A stretch of DNA of 64,000 bases, taken from NCBI RefSeq assembly GCF_000497045.1, contig NW_015961949.1, positions 310,001 to 374,000 on the forward strand. The letters run 5' to 3'. Positions 48,768 to 61,600 of the stretch are shown in pieces; position 1 is the stretch's first letter; the number at the start of each line of letters is the position of its first letter. The notes under the pieces were generated by a model. The model ran no database searches, was not told the DNA's origin, and was given only the letters and a program-made list of their open reading frames with translations. The stretch comes from Kalmanozyma brasiliensis GHG001. Taxonomy: Eukaryota > Basidiomycota > Ustilaginomycetes > Ustilaginales. The position numbers and the translations under genes were made by a program.

Positions 48768-51700
48768 ATGGCCACCCCTTCGCTGGGCGCAGGCCAAGTC
48801 GCCTCGGCCGTCAATGGCCAGGTCGCCCTCTTCCCTCCCGCGACTAGCCCTCCTCTGGGTCAAGAGGACAGCACCGAGATGGTTCTCGAACTCGCCGACG
48901 GCTCCGCTTACCGAGGTATCAGCTTCGGTGCCGAAGGCAAGTCCGTCTCGGGTGAATGTGTCTTCCAGACTGGTAAGTTCCCAGCCGCTTCTATTTCTGC
49001 CTGCTTCCGGGGCAAGAGTGACACCATGACAGCTGCTAATCTGACACGCTGCATACGCTCTCATCAGGTATGGTCGGCTACGTCGAGTCCATCACCGACC
49101 CTTCCTACGAGGGTCAGATCCTCGTCCTCACTTTCCCTCTTGCCGGCAACTACGGTGTTCCTAGCCGAGAGGAGGCTGCGCAGAGCATCCAGAAGCTCCT
49201 CGCCTCTCCTTTCGAATCGAGCCGCATTCACGTGGCCGGTCTCGTCGTGTCGTACTACAGCCACGAGTTCAGCCACTACCTCGCCCAGACCGGTCTCTCG
49301 GACTGGCTCAAGGAGAGCGGCGTCCCCGCTATCTACGGCATCGACACCCGAGCCCTGACCAAGAAGATTCGCAACCAGGGTAGCATGCTCGGCAAGATGC
49401 TCATGCCTCAGTCTGGCGCCTCCATCGCTGATGCCGCTGCTGCCGGCGATTGGCGCAAAGCCGTGGTCGACCTTCCTTTCGCCGACCCCAACGCTGAGAA
49501 CCTGGTCGCCCGTGTCTCTTCCAAGAAGCCTCAGCTCTACACGCCTGCCAACACCGCTTCCGGCGAGTCGCTCGGCAAATACGAGGCTCCCCTCGTCCAC
49601 CCTTCCGGCCGTCCCATCCGCGTCCTCGCCCTTGACGTCGGTATGAAGTACAACCAGATCCGATGCTTCACCTCGCGTGGTGTCGAGCTCAAGGTTGTCC
49701 CTTGGGACTACGACTTCCTCGCCGAGGCCGAGTCCTTCGACGGTCTCTTCATCTCCAACGGTCCCGGTGACCCCGTCTCGTGCGGCCCCACCATCGCTCG
49801 CATCCGTGAACTTCTCAAGCTCAAGGGTGCCAACATGATCCCGATCTTCGGTATCTGTCTCGGCCACCAGCTCCTCGCCCTCGCTGCCGGTGCCCAGACC
49901 GAGAAGCTCAAGTTTGGTAACCGTGGTCACAACATCCCCTGTACCGACCAGATCAGCGGTCGATGCTACATCACCTCCCAGAACCACGGCTACGCTGTCA
50001 ACGCCGACACGCTCCCTGCCGGATGGAAGCCGCTCTTTGCCAACGCCAACGACGACACGAACGAGGGTATCTACTGCACCGAAGGCCCCTTCTTCAGTGT
50101 CCAGTTCCACCCCGAGAGCACGCCCGGTCCTCGCGACACCGAGTTCCTGTTCGATGTCTTCATTCGCAGTGTCGTTGACTGCGCTGCCGTCAAGGCGGCC
50201 CCTGGCGTTACTCCAGCCACCATCCTGCCCCCTGTTGCCTTCACCGGTGGTCTGCTTGCCGACAACGCTGCTGCCGTTCCCCGTGTCCACGTGCGCAAGG
50301 TGCTCGTGCTCGGCTCCGGCGGTCTCAGTATCGGTCAGGCCGGTGAATTCGACTACTCGGGCTCGCAGGCTATCAAGGCGCTCAAGGAGGAAGGCATCTA
50401 CACCGTCCTCATCAACCCCAACATTGCTACCATCCAGACCTCATCTGGTCTCGCCGACAAGGTCTACTTCCTTCCCGTCACCCCAGAGTTCGTGCTCAAG
50501 GTCATCGAGCACGAGCGACCCGACGGTATCTACTGCACCTTCGGCGGTCAGACCGCGCTCAACGTCGGTATCAAGATCAAGGACGAGCTGCCCAAGTTGG
50601 GCGTCAGGGTCCTTGGTACTCCCATCGAGACCATCATCACCACAGAAGACCGTGACCTCTTCGCGAGGGCCATGGAGGAGATCGGAGAGAAGTGCGCTCC
50701 TTCCGCGGCAGCCAACAACTGGGACGAGGCCCTGGCCGCTGCTCAGTCCATCGGTTTCCCCGTTATCGTGCGTGCTGCTTTCGCTCTCGGTGGTCTTGGT
50801 TCGGGTTTCGCCAACAACGTCGACGAGCTTCGCAAGCTCTGCTCCGCTGCCTTTGCCAACTCCCCACAAGTCCTGGTCGAAAAGTCGATGAAGGGCTGGA
50901 AGGAGGTCGAGTACGAGGTCGTTCGTGATTGCCGAAACAACTGCATCACCGTCTGCAACATGGAGAACTTTGACCCTCTGGGTGTCCACACGGGTGACTC
51001 GATCGTCATTGCTCCCTCGCAGACGCTCAGCGACGACGACTACAACATGCTCCGAACTACCGCCGTCAACGTCATTCGTCACCTCGGTGTCGTCGGTGAA
51101 TGCAACATTCAGTACGCTCTCAACCCTCACAAGCGCGAATACTGCATCATCGAGGTCAACGCTCGTCTGTCGCGATCCTCGGCGCTCGCGTCCAAGGCCA
51201 CCGGATACCCGCTCGCCTTCATCGCTGCCAAGCTGGGTCTCAACATCCCCCTCAACGAGATCCGCAACAGTGTGACGCGCGAGACCAGCGCCTGCTTCGA
51301 GCCTTCGCTCGACTACGTCGTGGTCAAGTTCCCTCGATGGGATCTGCGCAAATTTGTCCGCGTCAGCAGCAAGCTTGGCTCTTCGATGAAGAGTGTCGGT
51401 GAAGTCATGAGCATCGGCCGAACCTTCGAAGAATCGATCCAGAAGGCGATTCGATCCATCGACTATGCTCACGATGGATTCAGCCAGAACGATGTTGTGC
51501 CGGACGAGGACATTGACGAGGAGCTCATCAACCCCACCGACAAGCGCATGTTTGCCATCGCCAATGCCATGGCCAAGGGCTACACGGTGGACCAAATTCA
51601 TCAGATGAGCAACATCGATCGATGGTTCCTCAGCAAGCTCATGCGCATTATGAACGCGCACAAGGTGTTTGCCACCCACAACGCTGCCAGCTTCCCGCCT

Positions 51701-54700
51701 TCCATGCTTCGTCAGGCCAAGCAGCTCGGTTTCTCGGACAAGCAATTGGCCAAGGCGCTCAACTCGACCGAGCTGGCCGTCCGCAGGATGCGTCAGGAGC
51801 ATGCCATCATGCCCTTCGTCAAGCAGATCGACACGGTCGCCGCCGAGTTCCCGGCGTACACCAACTACCTCTACACCACTTACAACGCTGTCGAGCACGA
51901 CGTCAACTTCAGCGACAAGGGTGTCATGGTACTGGGCTCCGGTGTCTACCGCATCGGTTCGTCCGTCGAATTCGACTGGTGTGCTGTACGAGCCATCCGA
52001 ACCCTCCGACAGCGCGGCTTCAAGACGATCATGGTTAACTACAACCCCGAGACCGTCTCGACCGACTACGACGAGGCCGACCGTCTCTACTTTGAGAACA
52101 TCTCGCTCGAGACGGTGCTCGACATCTACGACACGGAGCAGTCCTCGGGTGTCATCATGTCGATGGGTGGTCAGACCCCCAACAACATTGCGCTGCCGCT
52201 CCACCGTCAGAACGTCAAGATCCTCGGCACCTCGCCCGAGATGATCGACATGGCCGAAAACCGATACAAGTTCTCGCGCATGCTCGACAAGATCGGCGTC
52301 GACCAGCCCATGTGGAAGGAGCTCACCAGCTTCGAGGAGGCTCAGTCCGCCTGTGCCCGTTTCGGCTACCCTGTCCTGGTGCGTCCCTCTTACGTTCTCA
52401 GTGGTGCCGCCATGAACGTGGTCTACTCGCCCGAGGACCTCAACAGCTACCTGTCGCAGGCCGCCGCCATCAACCGCGAACACCCTGTCGTCATCACCAA
52501 GTACCTCGAGGGTGCCAAGGAGATCGAGATGGACGCTGTCGCCAAGGATGGCAAGATGATGATGCACTACATCTCGGAGCACGTCGAGAACGCCGGTGTT
52601 CACTCGGGTGATGCTACCCTGATCCTGCCTCCTCAGGACCTGGACCCGGAGACTGTTCGTCGCATCGAGGTCGCCACGGCCAAGATTGGTGCTTCGCTCC
52701 ACATCACTGGTCCTTTCAACATTCAGTTCATCGCCAAAGACAACGACATCAAGGTCATCGAGTGCAATGTCCGAGCTTCGCGATCCTTCCCCTTCGTCAG
52801 CAAGGTCACCGGTGTCGATGCCATCCAGATGGCCACCGACTTGATGCTCGACCTGCCCGTCGAGCCGTACCCCACCGTGGACTTGCCCCGCGACTACGTC
52901 GGTGTCAAGGTGCCTCAATTTAGTTTCAGCCGTCTTGCTGGTGCTGACCCCATCCTCGGTGTCGAGATGGCCTCGACCGGTGAGGTGGCCTGTTTCGGTC
53001 GCAACAAGTACGAGGCCTACCTCAAGGCTATGATTGCTTCCGGCATCCGTCTTCCTACCAAGAACGTCTTGCTCAGTATCGGATCCTACAGCGAGAAGCA
53101 GGAGCTGCTGTCCTCTGTCCGCACCCTGCACCAGCTAGGCTTCACCCTGTACGGTTCTTCCGGCTCGGCCGACTTCTACTCGGAGCAGGGCATCCCCGTC
53201 ATCCACCTCGAGGCGCTTCCCGAGGACGACGAGTCCACGTTCGAGGACCCCGCCAAGGCATCGTACTCGCTGCTGACGCACTTGACCCAGGGTCTGTCGT
53301 CGCTCTTCATCTCGCTGCCAAGCAAGAACAAATACCGACGACCCGTGTCGTTCACCTCGATGGGCTACCGTGCCCGTCGATTGGCGATCGACCGCTCCAT
53401 CCCGCTCATCACCAACGTCAAGAACGCCAAGCTGTTCGTCGAGGCTCTTGCTCGTCACCGCAAAGCCGGCTCGAGCTTCGACATTTCGCCTGTCGACTTC
53501 AAGACAAGCCACACTGCCTTCACTCTGCCTGGTCTCATCAACGTCAACGCCTTCGTGCCCAGCATCGCTGATGGCAAGGTGAGCGCGGACGAGCTTGCTG
53601 CCATTACCCGCGCTTCGATTGCTGGTGGTTTCACCATCGTCCAGGTGATGCCCGCTGGTGTTTCGTCGAGCGTCGTCGATGCCGCATCGCTCGCCGCTGC
53701 CGAGTCCAAGATCGCTGGTGGTGCTCACTGCGACGTCTCGCTCGGTGTTTCTGCTACTGCCGACAACCACGAGTCGATTGACCAGCTTGCCGACAGTGCT
53801 CGCTCGCTCCTCATCTCGTTCAACGGCCTGGGTTCCAACGTGAGCAAGGCTGCGACCATCGCCTCTCACTTTGCTTCGTGGCCTGCGGACCGACCCATCG
53901 TCACTGACGCTCGCAACACCGACCTCGCCTCGGTGCTCTTGCTGGCTAGCCTGAACAACCGCTCGATCCACGTCACCAACGTGCTTTCGCGCGACGACAT
54001 CCAGCTCATCGCCCTGGGTAAGGCCAAGGGTCTGCAGGTGACGTGCGATGTCGCTGTCTACGCGCTCTTCTTCACCACCGAGATGTACCCGCAGGCCACG
54101 TGCCTGCCCTCGGCTGCTGACCAGAAGGTGCTGTGGGAGCACCTCGATGACATTGACATGTTCTCGATTGGCAGCACTCCATACCAGCTCGCCAAGGAGA
54201 TCGGCGAGGTGCCCGCTCCTCAGTCAGGTATTGAGGAGACCCTCTTGCTGCTCCTCGACGCCGTCAACGAGCACCGACTGACCCTGGACGACATTCTGTT
54301 GAGGCTGTACACCAAGCCCAAGGAGATCTTTGGCGTTCAGGCTCAAGCCAACACACAGGTCGAGATCGAGATTGACCGACCGACCGCCTTTGTTCGCCGC
54401 GACTACTGGTCGCCGCTCGAGTCGCGCGCTACGGTGGGCTCGATCAACCGTGTCACGCTCAAGGGCAAGACCGTGTTCGTCGATGGCGAGGTTCTCTCAG
54501 ATGTTTCGCTCGGCAGCAACGTCAGCAGCGTCGCCACCGTCGCCAAGCAGGCCAAGTCGTCGGGTCGACGCGTCTCGTTCTCTGCCGCCACCGCTGGTGC
54601 CGCTTCTGGCTCAGGCGTGACCGCGGCTCAGGACGCTCCCACTTCGCCAACGCCCCTGTCGCTCGGTCTCAAGTCCCCTGTTCTGGGATCCACGGAGCCA

Positions 54701-55729
54701 GGCCAGCCTCGCAGCGGCAGCTTGATGGCTGCTTTCGCCAACGAGTCGACAGCCCTGACGGTGGCACCTGCTCCCTCGATCCGCTCGGTGCTCTACCACC
54801 CCACCTTTGCACGACGACACATTCTGTCGGTCAAGAGCTTCACGCGTGAAGACCTGCATGCCCTCTTCTCGGTGGCCACCGAGATGCGCGTCATGGTCGA
54901 GCGACAGGGCTCGGTCGATGTGCTGCGCGGCCGCGTGCTCGCGACGCTCTTCTACGAGGAGTCGACGCGAACGTCGTGCTCCTTCGAGGCAGCCATGCTG
55001 CGACTGGGCGGTCAAGTTGTCAAAGTGCAGCCCGAAAAGTCGTCGGTGCAGAAGGGCGAGTCGATCCCGGACACGATCCGCACGCTCGGTTGCTATGCCG
55101 ACGCTGTGGTGATGCGCCACCCTGCCGCTGGCAGCGTCCACCTGGCTGCCAAGCACTCTCCCGTTCCCGTCATCTCGGGCGGCGAGTCGTCGATCGAGCA
55201 CCCGACTCAGGCGCTGCTCGACACGTTCGCCATCCGAGAAGAGATGGGCACGGTCGCCGGTCTCACCATCACCATGGTGGGTGACCTCAAGTACGGTCGC
55301 ACCGTGCACAGTCTCGTGCAGCTGCTGTGCCTGTACGGTGTCACGGTCAACTACGTCAGCCCTGAATCGCTCAAGATGCCCGAAGACGTCAAGCAAGCGG
55401 TTGCTCGCAAGGGCATCAAGCAGTACGAGTCGACGGTGCTCACGGACGACATTCTGGCGCGCACCGACGTGCTGTACGTGACGCGTGTGCAGAAGGAGCG
55501 CTTCCCGGACTTGGCTTCGTACGAGGCGGTCAAGGACAGCTACGTGGTGGACAACGCCACGCTGGCCAAGTGCAAGTCGAGCACGATCGTCCTGCACCCA
55601 TTGCCCAAGAATAACGAGCTGGCCGACGATCTGGAGTACGACCCTCGCGCGGCTTGGTGGCGACAGGTCAAGTACGGTCTGTACCTGCGCATGGCTCTGC
55701 TTGCCATGGTGCTGCACCACCGTGCATAG
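48768..55729 (+). CDS. URA2: Carbamoyl-phosphate synthase / aspartate carbamoyltransferase (CAD-like)
   Basis: Two exons, 48768-48972 and 49068-55729, encode 2288 residues. The intron 48973-49067 has GTAAGT and CTGAC at 49041-49045, and splits a Gly codon in [13 protein letters not shown]. It starts pyrimidine synthesis. Domains: glutamine amidotransferase (Cys332 in GICLGHQLL), two CPSase halves (from about 477, [19 protein letters not shown], and about 1021, [18 protein letters not shown]), a dihydroorotase-like part (about 1493-1830) and aspartate carbamoyltransferase (from about 1974, with STRTS at 2034-2038 and [10 protein letters not shown]). The dihydroorotase-like part reads [10 protein letters not shown] where active enzymes have a metal-binding HxH, so it is probably inactive, as in yeast Ura2. 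It draws glutamine from glutamine synthetase and is usually feedback-inhibited by UTP. Confidence 0.97.
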
Positions 55730-56537
55730 ACACCAACGGACGTCAGGCTGGACTGCCCCTCGATGTAGGATTTCAGCCGTCGTCAAGGCAGAATCGAGAC
55801 TGCCGAGACAACGACAGGACTTACTTCTGTAGAGAGCTGTTCCGTTTGACTTGCCCTCCCTCCTTGTGTATAGAATGTTAGAAGCATTGATGATTTATGA
55901 TCCGTATCTGCGTAGGTCTGTAGTCCGTTGTGAACAGTGAAGCAGCTCGGGACTAGTGTTGCGTGGGCGATGACTTTTGCTATGCATGATCATGATGAAT
56001 GTGTTAGAGAGAGCATGTCGGGCCGGATCATCTTATCCGGCTAGCGGTGCGGTAGGTGTGGCAGTGTGTGGAGGTCGAAAAAAACGAGGCAGCAGACCCA
56101 GTCATTTGGCAGACCCTAAGCTGACTTGCGTGGTCGGCGTACAGAGCGCCGAGGATCGGAAAATTCAAGCTGAGGGTTGTCGAATCGTGTGAGCAGGGTC
56201 AGTCAGTCAGTCAGGAACAGCGCTCAGACCTTCTCACGGTGGGCGCCCAACAGTCATGCAACTGCAAGACTCTCCTAGGCCCTTTGCTTGTTCCTTCCGA
56301 CACGGACACCATCATCAACGCTCTGTCTCTGCACGTATTGCTTCGAAAGCGATCAGAGCTGGTCTCTCCTTCGATCCGGCGCATACCTCACACCACAAGA
56401 AGAGGTTAGGCGCAAGCATACACGAACGCCTCTGCTGGGCTCGAACTTTGACATCGCCGACCGCAACCACTTCGACCTTTGGCTAGCATCAAGGAGGTCG
56501 ACACCCCTGCACCGACTCTCCTGCTGACATCGTAAGG
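55730..56537. other. URA2 3' UTR and promoter of the Sec14-like gene
   Basis: Contains a short TCAG tandem (near 56198-56215) and no coding frame I can support. Confidence 0.5.
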
Positions 56538-57848
56538 ATGGCGCCATCGACAGACTCGTCCACGTCGTCGGGCACATCAGAGCCTGTAACACCGCCGTTC
56601 AACCGCAACGCTTCATGGGCACCCACTCGCAGCACCCCTGATAAGGCGGCCTCATCAGGCAGCCTCACACCCTCTTCGCTGAGCAAGCGCTTTGCATCAT
56701 TCACACGTTCCGCCGGCAAGTCTGCCTCGTCTGGCTCGCTCTCCGGCGGCGCCACGCCTCTCGGCACTACGCCGGTCGACGAGACCACGGAGCGCATGTC
56801 GAAGCTCGATACGAAGAATGCCGCTGGAACACTCGCACCGATCAACGCAAGCACATCATCGCTACACGCTCCTTCAGCACCCGCATCGCGACGAGGGAGC
56901 TTCAAGTCGGATGGAGAGGACGTCTTTTCCGCATCGCGAACGACCAAAGCGGAGGTGATGGAGGATTCGCCCTTGCAGCGCATCCTGGCCAGCCCGCATG
57001 CGCAGCCGCTTCCCGGACACCCAGGCAACTTGACGGCGGCCCAGACCGAGGCGCTGCACCAGCTAACGTCGTTGCTCAAGCAAGACGGCGCACTGAATGA
57101 TCCCGAGAGCCAACCGCCGTCGTACCAGGAGACGCAGCTGCTGCGCTTCCTGCGCGCACGAAGTTTCAACGTCGCCGCCGCGCGGACGATGTACCTCAAA
57201 GCCGAGGCGTGGAAGAAAGAAGTCCAACTGGACAAGTTGGTGAAGGACTTCCACTTTACCGAGCGCGACGAGGTAGCTTCGCACGGCTGGTGCATGTACT
57301 TCCACGGCACGGATCGTCTTGGTCGCCCCATCTTCGTCCAAGACCTCGGTAACATGGATTGCACCGCCGTCTTCAAGAAGACCACTCCCGAGAGGGTGAT
57401 CCACAACTTTGCCGTGACACTCGAACTTGCCGTTCGTCATCGCTACGAAGCGTGCTCCGTCGCCTCCGGTCGATGGGTAGATGACAACATGATGGTTGTC
57501 AACCTCGCCGGTTTGGGCCTGGGCACCTTTTGGTCCATGAAAGGTCAGCTCCAACAACTGCTCTTCATCCTGGACAACAATTTCCCGGAACTCAGCGGAA
57601 GGGTGCAGATCATCAATGCACCGTACATGTTCAGTACGATTTGGAGCTGGATCAAAGGTTGGCTGCCAACGGCGACGGTGGAGAAGATCGATATCGCCGG
57701 CGCAGACTATCACGAGAGAATCTGGGAGTATGTCAGGAAGGAGGATTGGCCAAAGAGTTTGGGTGGAGAGTGCGAGTGTCAAGGAGGGTGCAGGAATAGT
57801 GATGTTGGACCGTGGGATCGACGGTTGGTGCGCACGGCCGAGGCGTGA
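56538..57848 (+). CDS. Sec14-like (CRAL-TRIO) lipid-transfer protein
   Basis: 436 residues, intronless. Residues 1-about 170 are Ser/Thr/Pro-rich and low complexity. The CRAL-TRIO N-terminal helix is at about 180-220 (PPSYQETQLLRFLRARSFNVAAARTMY). The lipid-binding domain runs from about 244 to 411 (HGTDRLGRPIFVQDLGNMD, WVDDNMMVVNLAGLGLGTFW, LQQLLFILDNNFPELSGRVQIINAPYMFSTIWSWIKGWL). The end KSLGGECECQGGCRNSDVGPWD matches the Cys-rich segment of Sec14 and its homologues. Members bind phosphatidylinositol and phosphatidylcholine and stimulate PI 4-kinase. I cannot choose between Sec14 and the Sfh proteins. The long N-terminal extension sets it apart from yeast Sec14 (about 300 residues). Confidence 0.9.
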   Translation: MAPSTDSSTSSGTSEPVTPPFNRNASWAPTRSTPDKAASSGSLTPSSLSKRFASFTRSAGKSASSGSLSGGATPLGTTPVDETTERMSKLDTKNAAGTLAPINASTSSLHAPSAPASRRGSFKSDGEDVFSASRTTKAEVMEDSPLQRILASPHAQPLPGHPGNLTAAQTEALHQLTSLLKQDGALNDPESQPPSYQETQLLRFLRARSFNVAAARTMYLKAEAWKKEVQLDKLVKDFHFTERDEVASHGWCMYFHGTDRLGRPIFVQDLGNMDCTAVFKKTTPERVIHNFAVTLELAVRHRYEACSVASGRWVDDNMMVVNLAGLGLGTFWSMKGQLQQLLFILDNNFPELSGRVQIINAPYMFSTIWSWIKGWLPTATVEKIDIAGADYHERIWEYVRKEDWPKSLGGECECQGGCRNSDVGPWDRRLVRTAEA

Positions 57849-58285
57849 AAGGGATGTGTTCGTGCTTGATCATTTTTGTCAGTTTTGCATTGTCTCGTGC
57901 TCATCTCTGCTCATGTCGTCGCTTTTCAATGGACACCCCTCTGCCATGTGCATATTTGTGGGGCTCGTTGCGCTGTGTGCAGGTGCTTCCTGTGAAGGAG
58001 ACGACATTGTGCACCGAGGACTTGAACGATAGGCTGGGCAGATGACCCAAGGACCGCGTCCGCAGATGCTGCGTAGAGCCGATGTTGGCATGCAAGGACC
58101 GAGCTACTGAATGCGACTCGGGGCTGAGCGCCAGGGAGTATCTGCCGTCACGTACTCTCGATGATGTTCTGCGATGCCCCTTCGATGCTCTGCTTGCCAA
58201 ACCCCGGCCTTTGTTCACCAGCGTCACTGCGTCGATATCGAATGTGTGTCATAAAGGCTTGCGATTGCGGTCTGTGCGGATTTGT
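57849..58285. other. Convergent 3' ends
   Basis: Between the Sec14-like stop and the stop of the small complex I gene on the other strand. No gene is recognised. Confidence 0.5.
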
Positions 58286-58649
58286 CTACTCGTCGTCGCC
58301 GTATGCCGAGATCTCTTCTCGTGCGCGAGCCGGAAGAGGGTAGGATGTGGGCACCTTCTCGGCAGGCTTCCAGCCGTATGCTTTGCGAATGGGTGGTACC
58401 GTCACCACCGCCACGGGTCCAACCGAGCCGATGAGGATCGAGAAGAAGACCACTGGGTGCTCGTGTGCCGCATATTGCTGTTATACCGTGACAAGCAGTA
58501 GGGAAGAGTGTCAGCATGAGAGAACCTAGCTATGCCGACAGGAAAGAGTGCTGAAGGGTGCCTATCGAAGCCGATCTTTCGTTGTCAGGGAGCATGAAAC
58601 CTACGAGATATCGGTATGTGTTGCGGAAAGGCGAGAAGAGCGAGGCCAT
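58286..58649 (-). CDS. nuo9.5: NADH:ubiquinone oxidoreductase 9.5 kDa subunit
   Basis: Two small exons on the minus strand: 58605-58649 (15 codons, MASLFSPFRNTYRYL) and 58286-58477 (63 codons plus TAG), joined to 78 residues. The intron 58478-58604 has a GTAGGT donor, CTGAC (minus, 58514-58510) and an ACAG acceptor. The product keeps the pattern of the fungal 9.5 kDa subunit of respiratory complex I: F-R-N-T-Y-R-Y-L then YAAHEHPVVFFSILIGSVGP (one membrane helix), VPPIRKAYGW, and a C-terminus with VPTSYPLP and RAREEISAYGDDE. The subunit belongs to the membrane arm of complex I in the inner mitochondrial membrane. It has no cleavable presequence. Neither exon alone would be called, so gene finders with a length cut-off may miss it. 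Confidence 0.85.
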
Positions 58650-61600
58650 GTTGAAGTCGTGATTCGTCCTGCGAGCGGAACTGATGGTCGAGCTGGATGT
58701 GAAGGGGGTTCTTGGTTGTCGAGGTGGTGCCGTTGTCGCGATCAATGGGTGGGAAGCAGAACGTCAAGAAAGTGTGAGAAGTCGGAAAGCGTGATCACGT
58801 CTCGAATTCCACTCGGAACCGATTTGCGCTTTGGCCTGAGCTTCGGCTTAAGATTCTTGCTGCTCGTATTTGATGACGATCTGACAGCCACGCCTCTTTT
58901 GTATCGCGATTGGATCACATCCCGATTTCGTCAATTTAGGCCCCTATCCCAGAGTTTGACGATTTCGAACGGCGACAGCTGAGTATCGTCGGCGGCGTCA
59001 TTCGCCCTCCCCCCTAGACAGGGGCTCGCTCAAATTAAGGCTTTCGGGGCGCAACTTTGCGCAGCATGACTTCATTGCGGAATGAGACTGCAGGGTCGAT
59101 CCGAGTCCTCTCAGCCGTGATCGTATGATCACAGTGACTTTGTCGATCGAGGTTGGCCTAAGTCGGGCTTTCATGATAGGGGGTTGGACACGGTCAGTAG
59201 AGAGACGAGGTCTTGCACCAACCAACCAACCAACCAACCAACCAACCAACCAACCAACCAACCAACCAACCAACCGACCAAAGACTGCGAAGACACGCGA
59301 ATAGCCGCCTTATCGCCGCACGATAGCGACCACACATGGCAGCTGGAGCGCCTATGACCGCGGCGAGACCGTCGCAACCAGCACCCGGGACTCGTGCTGA
59401 TCGTCCCGTGGGTGGAACGATCGGCGAACCAAGGCACGTTGTGTGGTAACAGATGCCTCGAATTTGGAACGGACCTCGAGCAGAGAGAACCAGACCACCG
59501 ACTTTCGTCCTATCGCGCTAAAGAAAGAACGTTCCAAGGCAGCAGAACGGGCACATGCTTGCAAGCCACAAATTCGTGTCGGGCTGGCGATGGCGCTCCA
59601 GACTATGAGCCGAGGGCGAGTTCAGTGGTTCAATGTTCTTGGCGACCGGTCAACCTCAGAGATTCATGGCTTGGATGGGCTGCTCAAGATCGGTGGCTTC
59701 TCGGTTGTGAAGCGAGAGGAGATGGGCAGCGGGAAGGCGACATGGACTCGATGAACCTTGCACGGGAAGAGGCTTTCGACGAGAGCCTGGATGGAGGGTC
59801 TGACTCAGAGAATAACAAGATGTAGTTGCCGGTCAGAGACAGCCTTCAACGAAAGTCGAGTGAAGGGCTTGAAGACTGAGAGCGCGAGAGCGCAACAACG
59901 GGGGCAGATTGACACCTTGTGCGGCTAATTAATCGAATTTCGATGCACTGCGCTGATCTGTCACTTAAGCGCTCAAGCGCTCTAGCTGTCAAAGTGCAGG
60001 CGAGTCTAATTGGCAATATCAAAAAGTGCTATTAGTCAAATACAAGCAGAACACCGAGATGAAATAACAAGTAGAGTTTAGTGCTTTTTTCGACACCTCT
60101 TCGTTCTCCATTCACACATCAGAGACATCATCTCGAGCCTAGAGAGTGGCTCCACGCCACGGCTGGAGTGCACCTGCCGAGCACTGCACGATACTGCAGG
60201 CTGATGTAGGGTAGATCATGCATTGACACTCCGCGCACTCAGCTTCAAACTCGCTCCTACCGCGCCACAAACGCCATTTCCCCTGGCTGTTGCCCCCACT
60301 GTAGTCGCGACCGCCCTCGGTAAGACAGACCAGCACCCAAGGGGCGGTCCCAAGACCGAAGGTGGAGCGTCTGCCGTGGAAAGGCAAATTTAGGTTGGCG
60401 ATTCCAAGCTACGTCCCGCCAGTGACACCTTGTTCCACTTTGAGACACATGCCCTACCGAGCTGACCCATTGCTCAATGGCCGCGGATGGCGTGGTTCTG
60501 CATCGCTTCCTCACCATCTTTTCCAGGCGGTCGAGCCACAGCGTCAGGCGACCGTCGGAACGGAGAGGCCACGGACCTTGCAATCGACTGGATCTGGCCC
60601 CTGCATAGAAATACCTGTCTCAGTACAGGCCTTGAGTCGTCCCTACAAAGCAAGTCTGGAAAGTGTCTCATCGCTTAAGTGCGAACGTTATGGTAGCCCA
60701 AGCTCTCAGAGAGTCGCCAAACAAGGCGCAAAGGTCAGGATGTTCAACGTCGTGTCACCTTTTCCCCGAGCTTGTCAGGTCGAGCCATCGCGAATCCTCT
60801 CAGACGGGGTTCAAACATGATGGCGGCCGAACCAGCAAAACACATCGACCCCTCCGACCAAGTTCTCGGCACAGATAGATAAAGTGGTCATGTCGAACGC
60901 TTTGTCTCCTTACTCGACGCGGGACAAGCGAGTCTGAGCTCAAGATGGCGGAGTCTGCATGCTGCAGCAAAGGCCGCACCAGTCATCCGGTTCTAAGGAG
61001 AACTGAACTCTGAGCTCTTGAAGGCAGTTCGATCTGAGTGGCCCTCAGTCCTTTGAAGCACGAGATACCGTCACCAAACGTGGCTGGTTATGAAGATACG
61101 TGGCGCGACTGTTCCAGACTGTTGTCTCAGTAGAAGAGCTTCCGTTGGAGGCTCAAGCTCGCTTCGAAACCAACAAAGCAGGTTCAGGCAGAATCAGGGC
61201 TGGCTCGAACCATCGCCACAAGGCACCTCGTACCGCCACACAAACATTGCGAGATAGTGAGGCCCAACATGATCCTTATACATCCAATGGGGAGGTGCTT
61301 CCTACTCCGCGAGAGAGAGCGGCTAGCTTGTGCGGGTCAATCACGCAGCCGCAACGAGCCGCAAGGGTCCATTGTCCGCTTTGCTGTTGCTGAAAGCGGG
61401 GTTGTGGGAAGCAGATTTTCGAGAAAGCGCGGGTGGCGATTACCTTGCATCATGACCAAAAGAAATGATGGAGGAGCAACGTTGGTCCGCCAAGGGGTCA
61501 TCGTAGACGATGCAAATCAAAGCAATCTCGCTTGCCCACAATGGCCTTTAATTAAAATAAAACTTCGGGCCTTAAAACGAGGATTCAAAGGCCGATTTTC

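Noticed and set aside
49064..55786. Large antisense proteins opposite URA2 (408, 896, 335 and 391 codons)
   Set aside because: They are codon-aligned shadows created by avoidance of TTA, CTA and TCA in the sense gene, with low-complexity translations.
59394..59825. 143-codon plus-strand frame next to the tetranucleotide array
   Set aside because: No conserved motif, and the longest frames expected by chance in this GC-rich DNA are of this size.
60121..60480. Structured non-coding RNA (RNase P or SRP RNA)
   Set aside because: The segment has some self-complementary words, but none of the conserved core motifs of RNase P, SRP, snRNA or 5S RNA is present.
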